A DNA stretch of 64,000 nucleotides from Callorhinus ursinus (GCF_003265705.1 NW_020312968.1:1840538-1904537); one strand, 5' to 3'. Positions 21,753-33,528 are shown, numbered from the stretch's first letter. Program-made: numbers and translations. The notes: generated by a model from the sequence alone, not told the origin.

Positions 21753-23549
21753 TTTTATTTTATTTTATTTTATTATGTTATGTTAGTCACCATACAATAC
21801 ATCATTAGTTTTTGATGTAGTGAGCCACAATCCATTGTTTTCATATAACACCCAGTGCTCCATGCAGTACGTGCCCTCCTTAATACCCGTCACCGGGCTA
21901 ACCCATCCCCCCACCCCCCTCCCCTCTAGAACCCTCAGTTTGTTTCTCAGAGTCCACAGTCTCTCATGGTTCATCTCTCCCTCCGATTCCGCCCCCCCTT
22001 CATTTTTCCCTTCCTTCTCCTAATGTCCTCCATGCTGTTCCTTATGTTCCACAAGTAAGTGAAACCATATGATAATTGACTTTCTCTGCTTGACTTATTT
22101 CACTTAGCATCATCTCCAGTCCCATCCATGTTGATGTAAAAGTTGGGTATTCATCCTTTCTGATGGCTGAGTAATACTCCATTGTATATATGGACCACAT
22201 CTTCTTTATCCATTCGTCTGTTGAAGGGCATCTCGGCTCTTTCCACAGTCTGGCTATTGCGGACATTGCTGCTATGACCATTGGGGTGCATATGGCCCTT
22301 CTTTTCACTACATCTGTGTTGTTGGGGTAAATACCCAGGAGTGCAATTGCTGGGTCATAGGGTAGCTCTATTTTTAATTATTTGAGGCACCTCCACACTG
22401 TTTTCCAAAGTGGCTGTACCAACTTGCATTCCCACCAACTGTATAAGAGGGTTCCCCTTTCTCCACAACCTCTCCAACATTTGTTGTTTCTTGCCTTGTC
22501 AATTTTTGCCATTCTCACTGGTGTAAGGTGGTATCTCAATGTGGTTTTGATTTGAATTTCCCTGACGGCTAATGATGATGAACATTTTTTCATGTGTCTG
22601 TTAACTATTTGTATGTCTTCTTCGGAGAAGTGTCTGTTCATATCTTCTGCCCATTTTTTGACTTGATTATTTGCTTTTTGGGTGTTGAGTTTGAGAAGTT
22701 CTTTATAGATCTTGGATACCAGCCTTTTATCTGTAGTGTCATTTGCAAATACTTTCTCCCATTCTGTGGGTTGCCTCTTTGTTTTGTTGACTGTTTCCTT
22801 TGCTGTGCAGAAGCTTTTTATCTTGATGAAGTCCCAAAAGTTCATTTTTGCTTTTGTTTCACTAGGCTTTGGAGATGTATCTTAAAAGAAGTTGCTGTGG
22901 CCGATGTCAAAGAGGTTACTGCCTATGTTCTCCTCTAGGATTTTGATCGATTCCTGTCTCACATTGAGTGAGATAAACTCATTTTGAGTTTATCTTTGTG
23001 TATGGTGTGAGAGAATGATTGAGTTTCATTCTTCTGCATGTGGCAGCACCATTTTATTGAAGAGACTGTCTTTTTTCCATTGCATATTTCTTCCTGCTTT
23101 GTTGAAGATTATTTGACCATAGAGTTGAGCATCCATATCTGGGCTCTCTATTCTGTTCCATTGGTCTATATGTCCGTTTTTGTGTCAGTACCATGCTGTC
23201 TTGGTGATCACTGCTTTGTAATATAGCTTGAAATTGGGCAACGTGATGCCCCCAGCTTTGTTTTTCCTTTTCAACATTTCCTTGGCGATTCGGGGTCTTT
23301 TCTGGTTCCATACAAATTTTAGGATTGTTTGTTCCAGCACTTTGAAAAATGTCATTGGAATTTTGATCAGGATGGCATTGAAGGTATAGATTGCTCTGGG
23401 TAGCATAGACATTTTAACAATTTGTTCTTCTGATCCATGAGCATGGAATGTTTTTCCATCTTTTTGTGTCTTCAATTTCTTTCATGAGTGTTCTGTAGTT
23501 CCTAGAGTATAGATCCTTTATTTACCTCTTTGGTTAGGTTTATCCAAGG
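21753..23549 (-). mobile_element. Carnivore LINE-1, 5'-truncated
   Basis: Minus-strand element with a (TTTTA)n left end (A-tail), a full 3'UTR (21,780-22,060), then the ORF2 C-terminal half up to 23,549. A probable TSD is aagatacca at 21742-21750 and aaaatacca at 23550-23558. Among the younger L1s here. It carries a local inverted-duplication mutation at 22,971-22,995. Confidence 0.93.
22042..22845 (-). pseudogene. L1 ORF2 C-terminal remnant in two frames
   Basis: Two minus-strand frames cover the ORF2 end. 22,378-22,845 gives 155 codons with a [20 protein letters not shown] stretch, [11 protein letters not shown], the [14 protein letters not shown] cysteine motif and [15 protein letters not shown]. 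22,042-22,308 gives 88 codons with WIKKMWSIYTMEYYSAI and the SLTCGT end. The break between them shows a frameshift in the 22,310-22,380 interval. The reverse transcriptase is mostly missing. Non-functional. Confidence 0.85.
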
Positions 23550-23565
23550 AAAATACCAGGTTTTT

Positions 23566-23752
23566 AAAAAAAAGATTTTATTTATTTATTAGAGAGAGAG
23601 CATAAGCGGGGGGGCGGGCGCGGGGCAGAGGGACAGCAGTCTCTATGCTCCCGCTGAGCAGGGAGCCAGACTCAGGACTCAGTCCAGGACCCTGGGATCA
23701 TGACCTGAGCTGAAGGCAGACGCTTAACCTACTGAGCCACCCAAGTGCCCCA
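23566..23752 (-). mobile_element. Can-SINE between two L1s
   Basis: Minus-strand SINE. TSD accaggttttt at 23555-23565 and 23755-23765. It sits at the junction of the two L1s, inside the poly(T) that forms the right element's tail. Confidence 0.95.
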
Positions 23753-23914
23753 CCACCAGGTTTTTTTAAAATTAAGTTTTTAATTTTAATTCCAGTATAC
23801 TTAACATACAGTGTTATATTAGTTTCAGGTCTGTAATATAGTGATTCAACAATCCCATATATTACTCAGTGCTCATCATGATAAGTGCACTTCTTAATCC
23901 CCATCACCTATTTC

Positions 23915-24101
23915 TCTTTTTTAAAGATTTTGTTTATCTATTTGACACAGAGACGGAGAGCACAAGTAGGGGAGTGGCGGGCAGAGGGAGAAGCAGGCTC
24001 CCCGCTGAGCAGGGAGCCCAATGTGATACTTGATCCCAGGACCCTGGGATCACGGCCCGAGCCAAAGGCAGACTCTTAACTGACTGAGACAACCAGATGC
24101 C
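23915..24101 (-). mobile_element. Can-SINE nested in L1 3'UTR
   Basis: Minus-strand SINE. TSD cccatcacctatttc at about 23900-23914 and cccatcacctgtttc at 24103-24117. The head is diverged (gagacaaccagatgcccc). Confidence 0.93.
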
Positions 24102-26342
24102 CCCCATCACCTGTTTCACCCATCCCTCCACCCACCTCCCCTCTGGTAACCATCAGTTTGCTCTCTATAGTTGAGACTCTGTTTCTTGGTTTGTCTCTCT
24201 CTTTTTCCTTTGTTTGTTTGTTTTGCTTCTTAAATTCCACATATGAGTGAAATCAGATGGTATTTGTCTTTCTCTGACTGACTTATTTCACTTAGCATAA
24301 TGCTCTCTAGATCCATTCATGTTGTTGCAAATAGCAAGGTCTCATTCTTTTTTATGGCTCAGTAATATTCCATTGTATATGTATACCACATCTTCTTTAT
24401 TTGTTTATCCACTGATGGATACTTGGGCTGGTTCTATATCTTGGCTATTGTAAATAATGCTGCTATTAAAATAGGGGTGCATGTATCCCTTTGAATTAGT
24501 ATTTTTATACTCTTTGGGTAAGTACCCAGTAGTGCAACTGCTGGATCATAAGGTAGTTCTATTTTTATCTTTTTGAGGAATCTCCATACTGTCTTCCACA
24601 GTGGCTGCACCAGTTTGCATTCCCACCAACAGTGCATGAGGATTCCTTTTTCTCCACTTGTCTCTTGTGTTGTTGATTTAGGTCCTTAATCCATTTTGGG
24701 TTTATTTTTGTGTATGGTGTAAGGAAGTGTTCCAGTTTCATTCTTTTGCATATAGCCATTCAGTTTTCCCAACACCATTTCTTGAAGAGACTCCCTTTTT
24801 CCCACTGCCTCTTTTCTTGAAGATTAATTGACCTTATAATTGTGGGCTTATTTCGGGGATTTCTATTCTGTTCTTTTGATGTGTGTGTCTATTTTTATGC
24901 CAGTGCCATACTGTTTTAATTAGTATAGCTTTGTAATATAACTTGAAGTCTGGAATTGTGCTACCTCCAGTTTCTGTTTTTCTTTTTCAAGATTGCTTTG
25001 GCCTTTCAGGGTCTTTTTTGGTTCCATGCAAATTTTAGGGTTGTTTGTTCTAGTTCTGTGAAAAATGCTGTTGGTGTTTTGATAGGGATTGCATTAAATC
25101 TGTGGATTGTTTTGGGTAGCGTGGATATTTTAACAATACTTGTTCTTCTAATCCATGAGCAGGGAGTATCTTTTCATTTGTTTGTGTCATCTTCAACTTC
25201 TTTTGTCAATGTTTTATAGTTTTCAGACTACAGGTCTTTTACCTCTTTTTTTAAATTGATTCCTAGGCATTTTATTGTTTTTGGTGCCATTGTAAATGGG
25301 ATTGTTTTCTTAGTTTCTCTTTCTGCTGCTTCATCCTTAGTGTATAGAAATGAAATAGATTTCTGTGCATTGATTTTGTATCCTGTGACTTTGCTGAATT
25401 CATTTATGAGGTCTAGCAGTTTTTTGGTGGAGTCTTTTGGGTTTTCTACATATAGTGTCACGTCACCTGCAAATAGTGAGAGTTTTACTTTTCCTTACCA
25501 ATTTGGATGCCTTTTATTTCTTTTTGTCGTCTGATCGCTGTGGCTAGGACTTCAGGACTATGTTGAGTGAAAGTGGTGAGAGTGGACATCCTTGTCTTCT
25601 TCCTGATCTCACGATAAAGCTCACAGTTTTTCCCCATTGAGTATGATGTTAGGTGTGGGTTTTTCATAAGTGGCCTTTATTATGTTGAGGTATGTTTCCT
25701 CCAAACCTATTTTGTTGAGGGCTTTTGTCATGAATTGACGTTGTACTTTGTCAAATATTTATTCTGCATGTGTTGAAATGATCATATGGTTTTATCCTTT
25801 CTCTTGTTGCTGTGACATATCATGTTGATTGATTTGCAAATATTGAACCACCCTTGCATCCCACAAATAAATCCCACTTGGTCATGGTGAATGATTTTTT
25901 AATGTATTGTTGGATTTGATTTATTAGTATTTTGTTGAGGATTTCTGCGTCTATATTCATGAGAGATATTGGCCTCTAGTCCTCTTTGTTTGTGATGTCT
26001 TTATCTGGTTTTGGTATCAGGGTAATGCTTGCCTCATAGAATGAATTTAGAAGGTTTCTTCTTCTATTTTTTGGAATAGTTTGAGAAGAATAGGTATTAA
26101 TTCTTTAAATGTTTGGTAGAATTTGCTTGTGAAGCCGTCTGGTGCTGGATGTTTATTTGTTGGGAGTTTTTTAAATTACAAATTCAATATCATTGCTGGT
26201 AATTGGTCCATTCAAATTTTCTATTTCTTCCTGCTTCAGTTTTGGTAGGCTATATGTTTCTAGGAATTTATCCACCTCTACGCTGTCCAGTTTTTTGGCC
26301 TATAATTTTTCATAATATTCTATTACAGTTGTTTGTATTTCT

Positions 26343-26539
26343 TTTTTTTTTAAGATTTTATTTATTTATTTGACAGAGAGAGACACAGTGAGAGAGGGAA
26401 CACAAGCAGGGAGAATGGGAGAGGGAGAAGCAGGCTTCCCGCCAAGCAGGGAGCCCGATGTGGGGCTCAATCCCAGGACCCTGGGATCATGACCTGGGCC
26501 AAAGGCAGACGCTTAACAGCTGAGCCACCCAGGTGCCCC
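26343..26539 (-). mobile_element. Can-SINE nested in L1
   Basis: Minus-strand SINE with perfect 16-bp TSD agttgtttgtatttct at 26327-26342 and 26540-26555. Confidence 0.97.
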
Positions 26540-27455
26540 AGTTGTTTGTATTTCTGTGGTACCATTTGTTACTTCTCTTTCATTTGTGATTTTGTTTGCG
26601 TCCTTTCTCTCTCTTTCTTCTTCTTCTTCTTCCTCTTACTCTCTTTGGATGAGTCTGGCTAGAGGTTTATCAATTTTGTTTATTTTTTTCAGAGAAACAG
26701 CTCCTGGTTTCATTGATCTGTTGTTCTATTGTTTGTTTTTTAGTTTCTATATCATTTATTTCTGCTTTAATTTTATTATTTCCTTCCTTCTTGTGGCTTT
26801 GGGTTTTGTTCTTCTTTTTCTAGCTCCTTTAGGTACAAAGTTAGGTAGTTTATTTGAGATTTTTGTTGCTTCCTGAGTTAGGCCTGTATTGCTATAAATT
26901 TCCCTCTTAGAACTTAGATGCTTTTGCTGCATCCTAAAGATTTTAGACTGTTGTGCTCTCATTTTCATTTGTCTCCATGCAATTTTTTATTTTTTCTTTG
27001 ATTTCATGGTTGACCCATTCATTGTTTAGTAGCATGTTATTTAACCTCCATGTATTTATGCTCTTTCCAGATTTTTCTTGTGGTTGTTTTCTAGTTTCAT
27101 AGCATTGTGGTCAGAGAAGATGCATTGTATGACTTCAATCCTTTTGAATTTATTGAGACTTGTTTTGTGGTCTAATACGTGATCTGTTCTGGAGAATGTT
27201 CTGTGTATTGTGCCATTTTAGGATAGAATGTTCTGACTATATCTGTTAAATCCATCCAGTCCAGTGTGTCCTTGAAAGTCACTATTTCCTTGTTGATTTT
27301 CTGTTTGGATGATCTATTGATATAAGGGTGGGGGGAGTGTTAAAGTCCCCTACTATTATTGTATTACTATCAGTTAGTTACTTTGTGTTTGTTATTAACT
27401 ATTTTATTTATTTGGGTGCTCTCCTGTTGGGTGCATAATTATTTACAATTTACAG

Positions 27456-28399
27456 TTTGAGACTATTTCCCCCTAATGCTGCAGTTCTGACTTCCACCCT
27501 TTATGGTTTACCAGTCTGGCTCTGTGTGTTTTAGAAAGTAGCTTTCCTTTCCCAGCCTACTCTAAACTGTTAATACATTAAATCAATGTCCTTTTCTATG
27601 GAAACTTCCACCCCAGTGAACATCTACTCCCTTGGGTGTGGAGAATAGATTTAGCTGGAGTAGGGAAAGAAAAAAGCAGTCCATCTAGTAAAAGCCAGGT
27701 TACCTCTCCAAAGGCTGGACACACTCCATACCAGATCGCAGGTTTGGGTTCCAGCTGTGCTAGCAAGCTGCTGCTCCTTCTTCGGCTGTGTCAGGAGAAG
27801 GACTTCAGGATTCTGACATCCAGCTAGCACAACCAATTTGCTCCCTCGAGTAATCTGATTCAGTTATAAAATAAGTAAATAGCAACAAACTAAAATAACT
27901 GAAGTGGATGCATAAATAAAAAAAATAAAGTGGATGCATTAAAAAAAGAGTCTAGAAGGAAACACAGCAAAATGGCAATTATGGTTTTCTCTAAGGAGTA
28001 GAACTAAGAGTGATTTTTACTTCTTTTTTTTTTTTTTGGTACCTTTCTGAATTGCATGACTTTATTTTTTAACAGTAGTAAGTTTTAGTTTAGAACCAGA
28101 CAAGTAAAGCTGTCTCACTTTTGAAGGCAACCACCACCACTCAATGCAGAGAATAGGTAATGTGCTGATTTAGCTTACCTAAAGAGAAAATTTATTGATT
28201 ATCCAGTAAATAAAAACAAAACAGAAAAGCAGCTAATAATGTGCCTATTTACTGGCATTGGTTATTAAAATGCTGGGTTCATTACAAGGCTACACAATTT
28301 AAAGTTATCATGGATGTATTTAAAAGATACTTAATGGCTTTAAGAAATAGAACATCTGAATAAAAGTAACTTAAATAATAGAGGTCTATTTTTCCCTTA
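27456..28399. other. Mostly unique; possible ancient L1 3' end
   Basis: 27,456-27,940 shows nothing recognisable. About 27,950-28,095 ('ggttttctctaaggagtaga', 'gagtgatttttacttc', 'cctttctgaattgcatgac') resembles the 3' end of an old L1 in plus orientation. 28,100-28,399 is unassigned AT-rich DNA. Confidence 0.4.
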
Positions 28400-28640
28400 T
28401 AAGTAGAATTTGCAGGTAGCACTAGGTTTAGCTTCTTTGTGATTCTTTTGGCCTCTCCTCATGGTCACAATATGGCTGCTGTAGTTCCAAACATCATGCT
28501 CTCCAGTAACAAAAGCAGGAAGGAGAGAGTTTCTATTTTATTAAAGAAAATCTTTTCAAAAGTTTTCTCAGCGCATTCCTCTCAGGTCCCATTGGCCCGG
28601 TTGGCTCACTTACCCATTCTGACAGCAAGGGATACTAGGA
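28400..28640 (-). mobile_element. Old interspersed repeat, family not assigned
   Basis: 'ctcctcatggtcacaatatg' followed by 'gctgctgtagttcc' is the reverse complement of the motif at about 10,637-10,668. This copy lies in the opposite orientation to that one. Confidence 0.55.
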
Positions 28641-28885
28641 AACTGAGTATCTGATTTCTTCAGTATGTAGTGGAAAGGAAGGAGTCTCTTTCCACTAAGA
28701 GGCACTATGAGCGCATGGCTGTGGGCTAGGCAACCAGGATTATCTGCCACAGTGGAGAACTTGGAGGAAGTCCAGAGAATATATTCAGAATTATTAAGTC
28801 CTTTACGAAAACCTTCATAATAATAATCTAAGATTTCTTAGCCTGAAGAAAAGAAAGCTAGGAATCAGGTTAATGACTTACTTTG

Positions 28886-29082
28886 GGGGCGCCTGGGTGG
28901 CTCAGATGGTTAAGCGTCTGCCTTCGGCTCAGGTCATGATCCCAGGGTCCTGGGATCGAGTCCCACATCGGGCTCCCTGCTCAGCGGGGAGCCTGCTTTT
29001 CCCTCTCCCTCTGCCTGCCACTCCCCCTGCTGTGCTGTCTCTCTCTGTGTCAAATAAATAAATAAAATGTTTAGAAAAAAAA
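28886..29082 (+). mobile_element. Can-SINE
   Basis: Plus-strand SINE. TSD taatgacttactttg at 28871-28885 and taataacttactttg at 29083-29097. Nearly complete head ggggcgcctgggtggctcag. Confidence 0.97.
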
Positions 29083-29199
29083 TAATAACTTACTTTGAAA
29101 GTATGACATTTTTATACCACAGATAGCTTCTCACTATCATATACAAAGCACCGTTGTAGCTGCTTTTAAAAATATGAAAGTGTCATGGAGGAAGGAAAA

Positions 29200-29335
29200 A
29201 TATCTACTACATGCTTCCTGTAAGTCAAGCACTTTGGCAGATGATTTAAATATATCATTTCTTTTACTACTTTAAGGAGGATTTACTGGGTTTATTTTGC
29301 AGATGAGGAAATGGAAATCTCAAGTAATCAGACCA
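29200..29335 (-). mobile_element. MIR SINE (minus)
   Basis: 'gtcaagcactttggcagatg' then 'ttttgcagatgaggaaatgg' follow the reverse-oriented MIR consensus. Confidence 0.7.
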
Positions 29336-29754
29336 TTTTTGCCACCCTTCCCTCCTGAGCCCTTTCACCTTGCACCAATCCCATACTGAACAATTTTCCT
29401 TCTAGGGAACACCATGGCCATATTACACAGGTATACACAGAATATGACTCAGTCAAACAGTAAGTTTATACATTGGTAAAAGATAGTGGAGGTAAATATG
29501 ATGATCTCAAAGTTGATTAGGTGCTATTTATTTTCCTCTTCCATTTACTTAATTTTAACAGTGTTTTGAAAGATGAGAATGCTTTTGAAAATTTTAGTAA
29601 AGATCCAAGCTAGGTGCAAGAGGATTGGGTTTGGCTAATTGTAAATAGTTTCTTTCCATATTTATGTTGTTTCAGTGGTTTAAAAAAAGAATGGTGTATC
29701 TGTTATATACTTTATTATATTTATATTATATATCATATACCTTATATATATTAT

Positions 29755-30040
29755 GTTTTTATTCAACACAATACTGAAAGTTCTGGCCATAGCAGTCATG
29801 TAACAAAAAGAAATAAAAGGCATCCTGGGGCACCTGGGTGGCTCAGTGGGTTAAGCATCCCACTCTTGGTTTCGGCTCAGGTCATGATCTAGTGGTTGTG
29901 GGGATCAAGCCCCAGTTGGACTTGGTGCTTAAATTCGCTCTCCCTCTCCTTCCAGCTCGGACATGCATTCTCTCTCTCTCAAATAAATAAAATCTTTTTT
30001 AAAAGGCATTCAAATTGACAAGGATTTTAAGAATTTTAAA
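29755..30040 (+). mobile_element. Old L1 ORF2 fragment (plus) split by SINE
   Basis: 'caatactgaaagttctggcc' and 'aaagaaataaaaggcat' match the segment just upstream of the L1 reverse transcriptase active site. The match resumes after the SINE as 'attcaaattgacaagg'. Confidence 0.7.
29826..30000 (+). mobile_element. Can-SINE nested in old L1
   Basis: Plus-strand SINE, older variant (actcttggtttcggctcagg). TSD aaaaggcat at 29815-29823 and 30001-30009. Confidence 0.94.
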
Positions 30041-30748
30041 GGCACTTTTTTTGTTGTTGTTTTCTAATTCCTGTTTCTATGTATAGACTTGTTTTCTCTC
30101 TCTGAAAGCTTTTAGAAGGGTAGCTCTATCCCTTGTGATCTAAAACTTTGTGATGTTCTTCATTGGTGTGGAACATATTTTTTATCCATTATGCTTCACA
30201 CTCAATAGCCCCTTCCACCCTAAATTTTCATTCTTTATTTCTAGAAATTTTTCTCATATAAGTCTTCAATAATTTTTTCCTCTTTAATTTCTCTGTTCTG
30301 TCTTTCTAGAATGTCTGTTAGTACAATGTAGAATCTCCTGTCTGATCCTCTCATTTTCTTCTCTTTTCTATCCAATTTTCCATCTCATTGTCTTTCTGTT
30401 CTAATTTCTGGAAGATATCTCCACTTTATTCTCCAACTATTCTATTGATTTTTATACATCAGCCATTATATTTATAATTTAAGTACAGCAATCTGACCCT
30501 CTTTTAGATGTAATAATTCTCCCAAATCTCTGAGGATGTTAATGATTTGAAGTCTTCTTCTGATCTTGGTATTTACTATTTTTCCTTGGGGTTTCCTCTT
30601 ATTCCCACCTGTTCTGGTCCTTATGCTTACTGTTAGGGTTTGTCTCCGAATGCCTGGTGATCCTTCATTTTCTAAATATGTTGAGTGAGGGCCTCAAAAG
30701 CTAATTGAGAGCTCTTTGTGCAGGTGGTATGGTAGACTTTCCTAGAAG
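30041..30748. other. Unique T-rich sequence
   Basis: No gene or named repeat recognised. It continues after the L1 insertion at 32,777. Confidence 0.45.
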
Positions 30749-31395
30749 ACAGTCTGGCTATTTTTTAAAATTTTGTTTTATTATGTTAGTCACCATACAT
30801 TACATCATTAGTTTTTGATGTAGTGTTCCATGATTCATTGTTTGCATATAACACCTAGTGCTCCATGCAGAACGTGCCCTCTTTAATACCCATCACCAGG
30901 CTAACCCATCCCCCCACCCCCCTCCCCTCTAGAACCCTCAGTTTGTTTCTCAGAGGCCATAGTCTCTCATGGTTTGTCTCCCCCTCCGATTTGCCCCCTT
31001 CATTTTTCCCTTCCTACTATCTTTTTTTTTTTTTTAACATATAATGTATTATTTGTTTCAGGGGTACAGGTCTGTGATTCATCAGTCTTACACAATTCAC
31101 AGCGCTCACCATAGCACATACCCTCCCCAGTGTCCATCACCCAGCCACCCCATCCCTCCCACCCCCCACCACTCCAGCAACCCTCAGTTTGTTTCCTGAG
31201 ATTAAGAGTCACTTATGGTTTATCTCCCTCTCTGGTTTCATCTTGTTTCATTTTTTCTTCCCTTCCCCTATGATCCTCTGTCTTGTTTCTCAAATTTCTC
31301 TGATTGACTTATTTTGCTTAGCATAATACCCTCTAGTTCCATCCACGTTGTGGCAAAGGCAAGATTTCGGTTTTTTGATGGCTGCATAATATTCC

Positions 31396-31398
<3 letters not shown>

Positions 31399-31444
<46 letters not shown>

Positions 31445-31454
31445 NNNNNNNNNN

Positions 31455-31503
<49 letters not shown>
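31399..31503. repeat. GT microsatellite containing a 10-N assembly gap
   Basis: About 46 bp of pure (GT)n, then 10 N at 31,445-31,454, then about 48 bp more of (GT)n. It replaces the short TATATA tract of the L1 ORF2 end. True length is unknown. Confidence 0.98.
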
Positions 31504-31505
<2 letters not shown>

Positions 31506-31506
31506 C

Positions 31507-32622
31507 ATGTCTTCTTATCCATTCATCTGTTGACGGACATCTTGGTTCTTTCCATAGTTTGGCTTTTGTGGACATTGCTGCTATAAACATTGGGGTGCAT
31601 GTACCCCTTTGGATCACTACATTTTTATCTTTGGGGTGAATACCCAATAGTGCAATTGCTGGGTAATACTATTTTTAACTTTATGAGGAAACTCCATACT
31701 GTTTTCCAGAGTGGCTGCAGCAGCTTGCATTCCCACCAACAGTGTAGGAGGATTCCCCTTTCTCTGCATCCTCGCCAACATCTGTTGTTTCTTGACTTGT
31801 TAATTTTAGCCATTCTGACTGGTGTGAGGTAGTATCTCATTGAGGTTTTGATTTGGATTTCCCTGATGATGAGTGATGTCGGACACTTTTTCATGTGTCT
31901 GTTGGCCATTTGGATGTCTTCCTTGCAGAAATGTCTGTTCATGTCCTCTGCCCATTTCTTGATTGGATTATTTGTTCTTTGGGTGTTGAATTTGTAAGTT
32001 CTTTATAGATTTTGGATACTAGCCCTTTATCTGATATGTCATTTACAAATACCTTCTCCCATTCTGTCGGTTGTCTTTTGGTTTTGTTGACTATTTCCTT
32101 TGCTGTGCAAAAGCTTTTTATCTTGATGAAGTCCCAATAGTTCATTTTTGCCCTTGCTTCCCTTGCCTTTGGCGATGTTTCTAGGAAGGAGTTGCTGTGG
32201 CTGAGATCGAAGAGGTTGCTGCCTGTGTTCTCCTCTAGGATTTTGATGGACTCCTGTCTCACATTTAGGTCTTTCAACCATTTGGAGTCTATTTTTGTGT
32301 GTGGTGTAAGGAAATGGTCCAGTTTCATTCTTCTGCATGTGGCTGTCCAATTTTCCCAACACCATTTGTTGAAGAGACTGTCTTTTTTCCATTGGACATC
32401 TTTCCTGCTTTGTCGAAGATTAGTTGACCATAAAGTTGAGGGTCCATTTCTGGGCTCTCTATTCTGTTCCATTGTTCTATGTGTCTGTTTTTGTGCCAGT
32501 ACCATACTGTCTTGATGATTACAGCTTTGTAATAGAGCTTGAAGTCTGGAATTGTGATGCCACCAGCTTTGCTTTTCTTTTTGAACATTCCTCTGGCTAT
32601 TCAGGGTCTTTTCTGGTTCCAT
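31507..32622 (-). pseudogene. L1 ORF2 C-terminal half, frameshifted
   Basis: The minus strand encodes, in pieces, the thumb and C-terminal region of L1 ORF2. The segment with [14 protein letters not shown] and [13 protein letters not shown] lies at 32,325-32,588. [12 protein letters not shown] through [16 protein letters not shown] lies at about 32,000-32,390 in another frame. [25 protein letters not shown] and [15 protein letters not shown] lie at 31,625-31,942. A one-base deletion near 32,398 (against the related copies) explains the first frame change. No intact reverse transcriptase active site is present, so it is a dead copy. Confidence 0.85.
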
Positions 32623-32776
32623 ACAAATTTTAGGATTATTTGTTCCATTTCTTTGAAAAAAGTTGATGGTATTTTGATAGGAATTGCATTAAATGTGTAG
32701 ATTGCTCTAGGTAGCATAGACATTTTCACAATATTTGTCCTTGCAATCCATGAACATGGAACAATCTGGCTATTTT

Positions 32777-33520
32777 GTGAAGAAATACCCAATTGTGAAT
32801 ATCTGTAGGTCTTTTTTTAAAAGCCAGAATAGAGTGAAATTCAGTTTTCAGTATAAAAAAAGTATACAGTCTGATAGGTTGTGTTCTTGGAGGTGAGTAG
32901 GGGAAATGGGATCACTCAGTTAATATCCCTCTTTTTCTACTAGTTCCCATCCAGTAATTTATCTGAACATCTTGACTTCCTCTGGTTGAACTCTCAGGTC
33001 AATAAATCTTCAGTATTTTGCCTGGGATTGTGTCTGGTTGTGTGAAGGCAGCAAGAAGACCTGTATGGTCTAAAAGTTTTTAAAATAGATGGTTAAGAAA
33101 TTCTGTACCTCTGCTATCAAATATAATCAACTTCACAAATTCCTGAGCCTTTCATGGGTATGGAGGCATGAATTGGCTTCCTTTTTTGTTTATGTCTTAC
33201 TTCTTCAGCTTTCTCTGCCTTTCCAAGTCAGTTAACATTTGCATATCTGTTATCAGGGATCTAAAATTTAAATGATGTCTCTCATCCACTGATATCTCTA
33301 ATGGCATTTTCTTTTACCTTTTGGGTGTATTCTCTTTGTTAGTTTTTTGGGTTTTTTTTTTAGCAATTATTTTGTCATCATTTAACTGTGGCTTCAGGAG
33401 GCAACAGAGAAATACTTGCATTCAGTCTATAATGTTCAACCAGAAGTCACATCTAATATTGTATGTGCTTTTAGTTTACATAGTTGGCCATACTGAAGAA
33501 TACAATTTAGTATTCTATTC
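32777..33520. other. Unique sequence, continuation of 30,041-30,748
   Basis: Host sequence resumes after the L1. No gene or confident repeat seen. Confidence 0.45.
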
Positions 33521-33528
33521 TTTTATGT

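Larger units (their letters stand above)
23761..27455 (-). mobile_element. LINE-1, 5'-truncated, internally deleted
   Basis: Minus-strand 3'UTR (from 23,761), ORF2 C-terminal end (24,245-24,660), then a jump straight into mid-ORF2 sequence at about 24,677 with about 0.55 kb missing. It continues through the reverse transcriptase to the endonuclease, ending near 27,455. SINEs at 23915 and 26343 split it. The reverse transcriptase FADD reads FAGD (25,461-25,480). Many frame breaks. Confidence 0.92.
30765..32760 (-). mobile_element. Carnivore LINE-1, 5'-truncated, with two tandem 3' tails
   Basis: Cleanly bounded insertion of 1,996 bp. The 16-bp TSD is acagtctggctatttt at 30749-30764 and acaatctggctatttt at 32761-32776 (one change). 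On the minus strand it reads ORF2 from late reverse transcriptase to the C-terminal end, a 3'UTR and A-tail ending at about 31,022-31,035, then a second homologous but different 3'UTR tail (31,022 down to 30,765). It contains a GT microsatellite with an assembly gap. Comparatively young. Confidence 0.94.
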
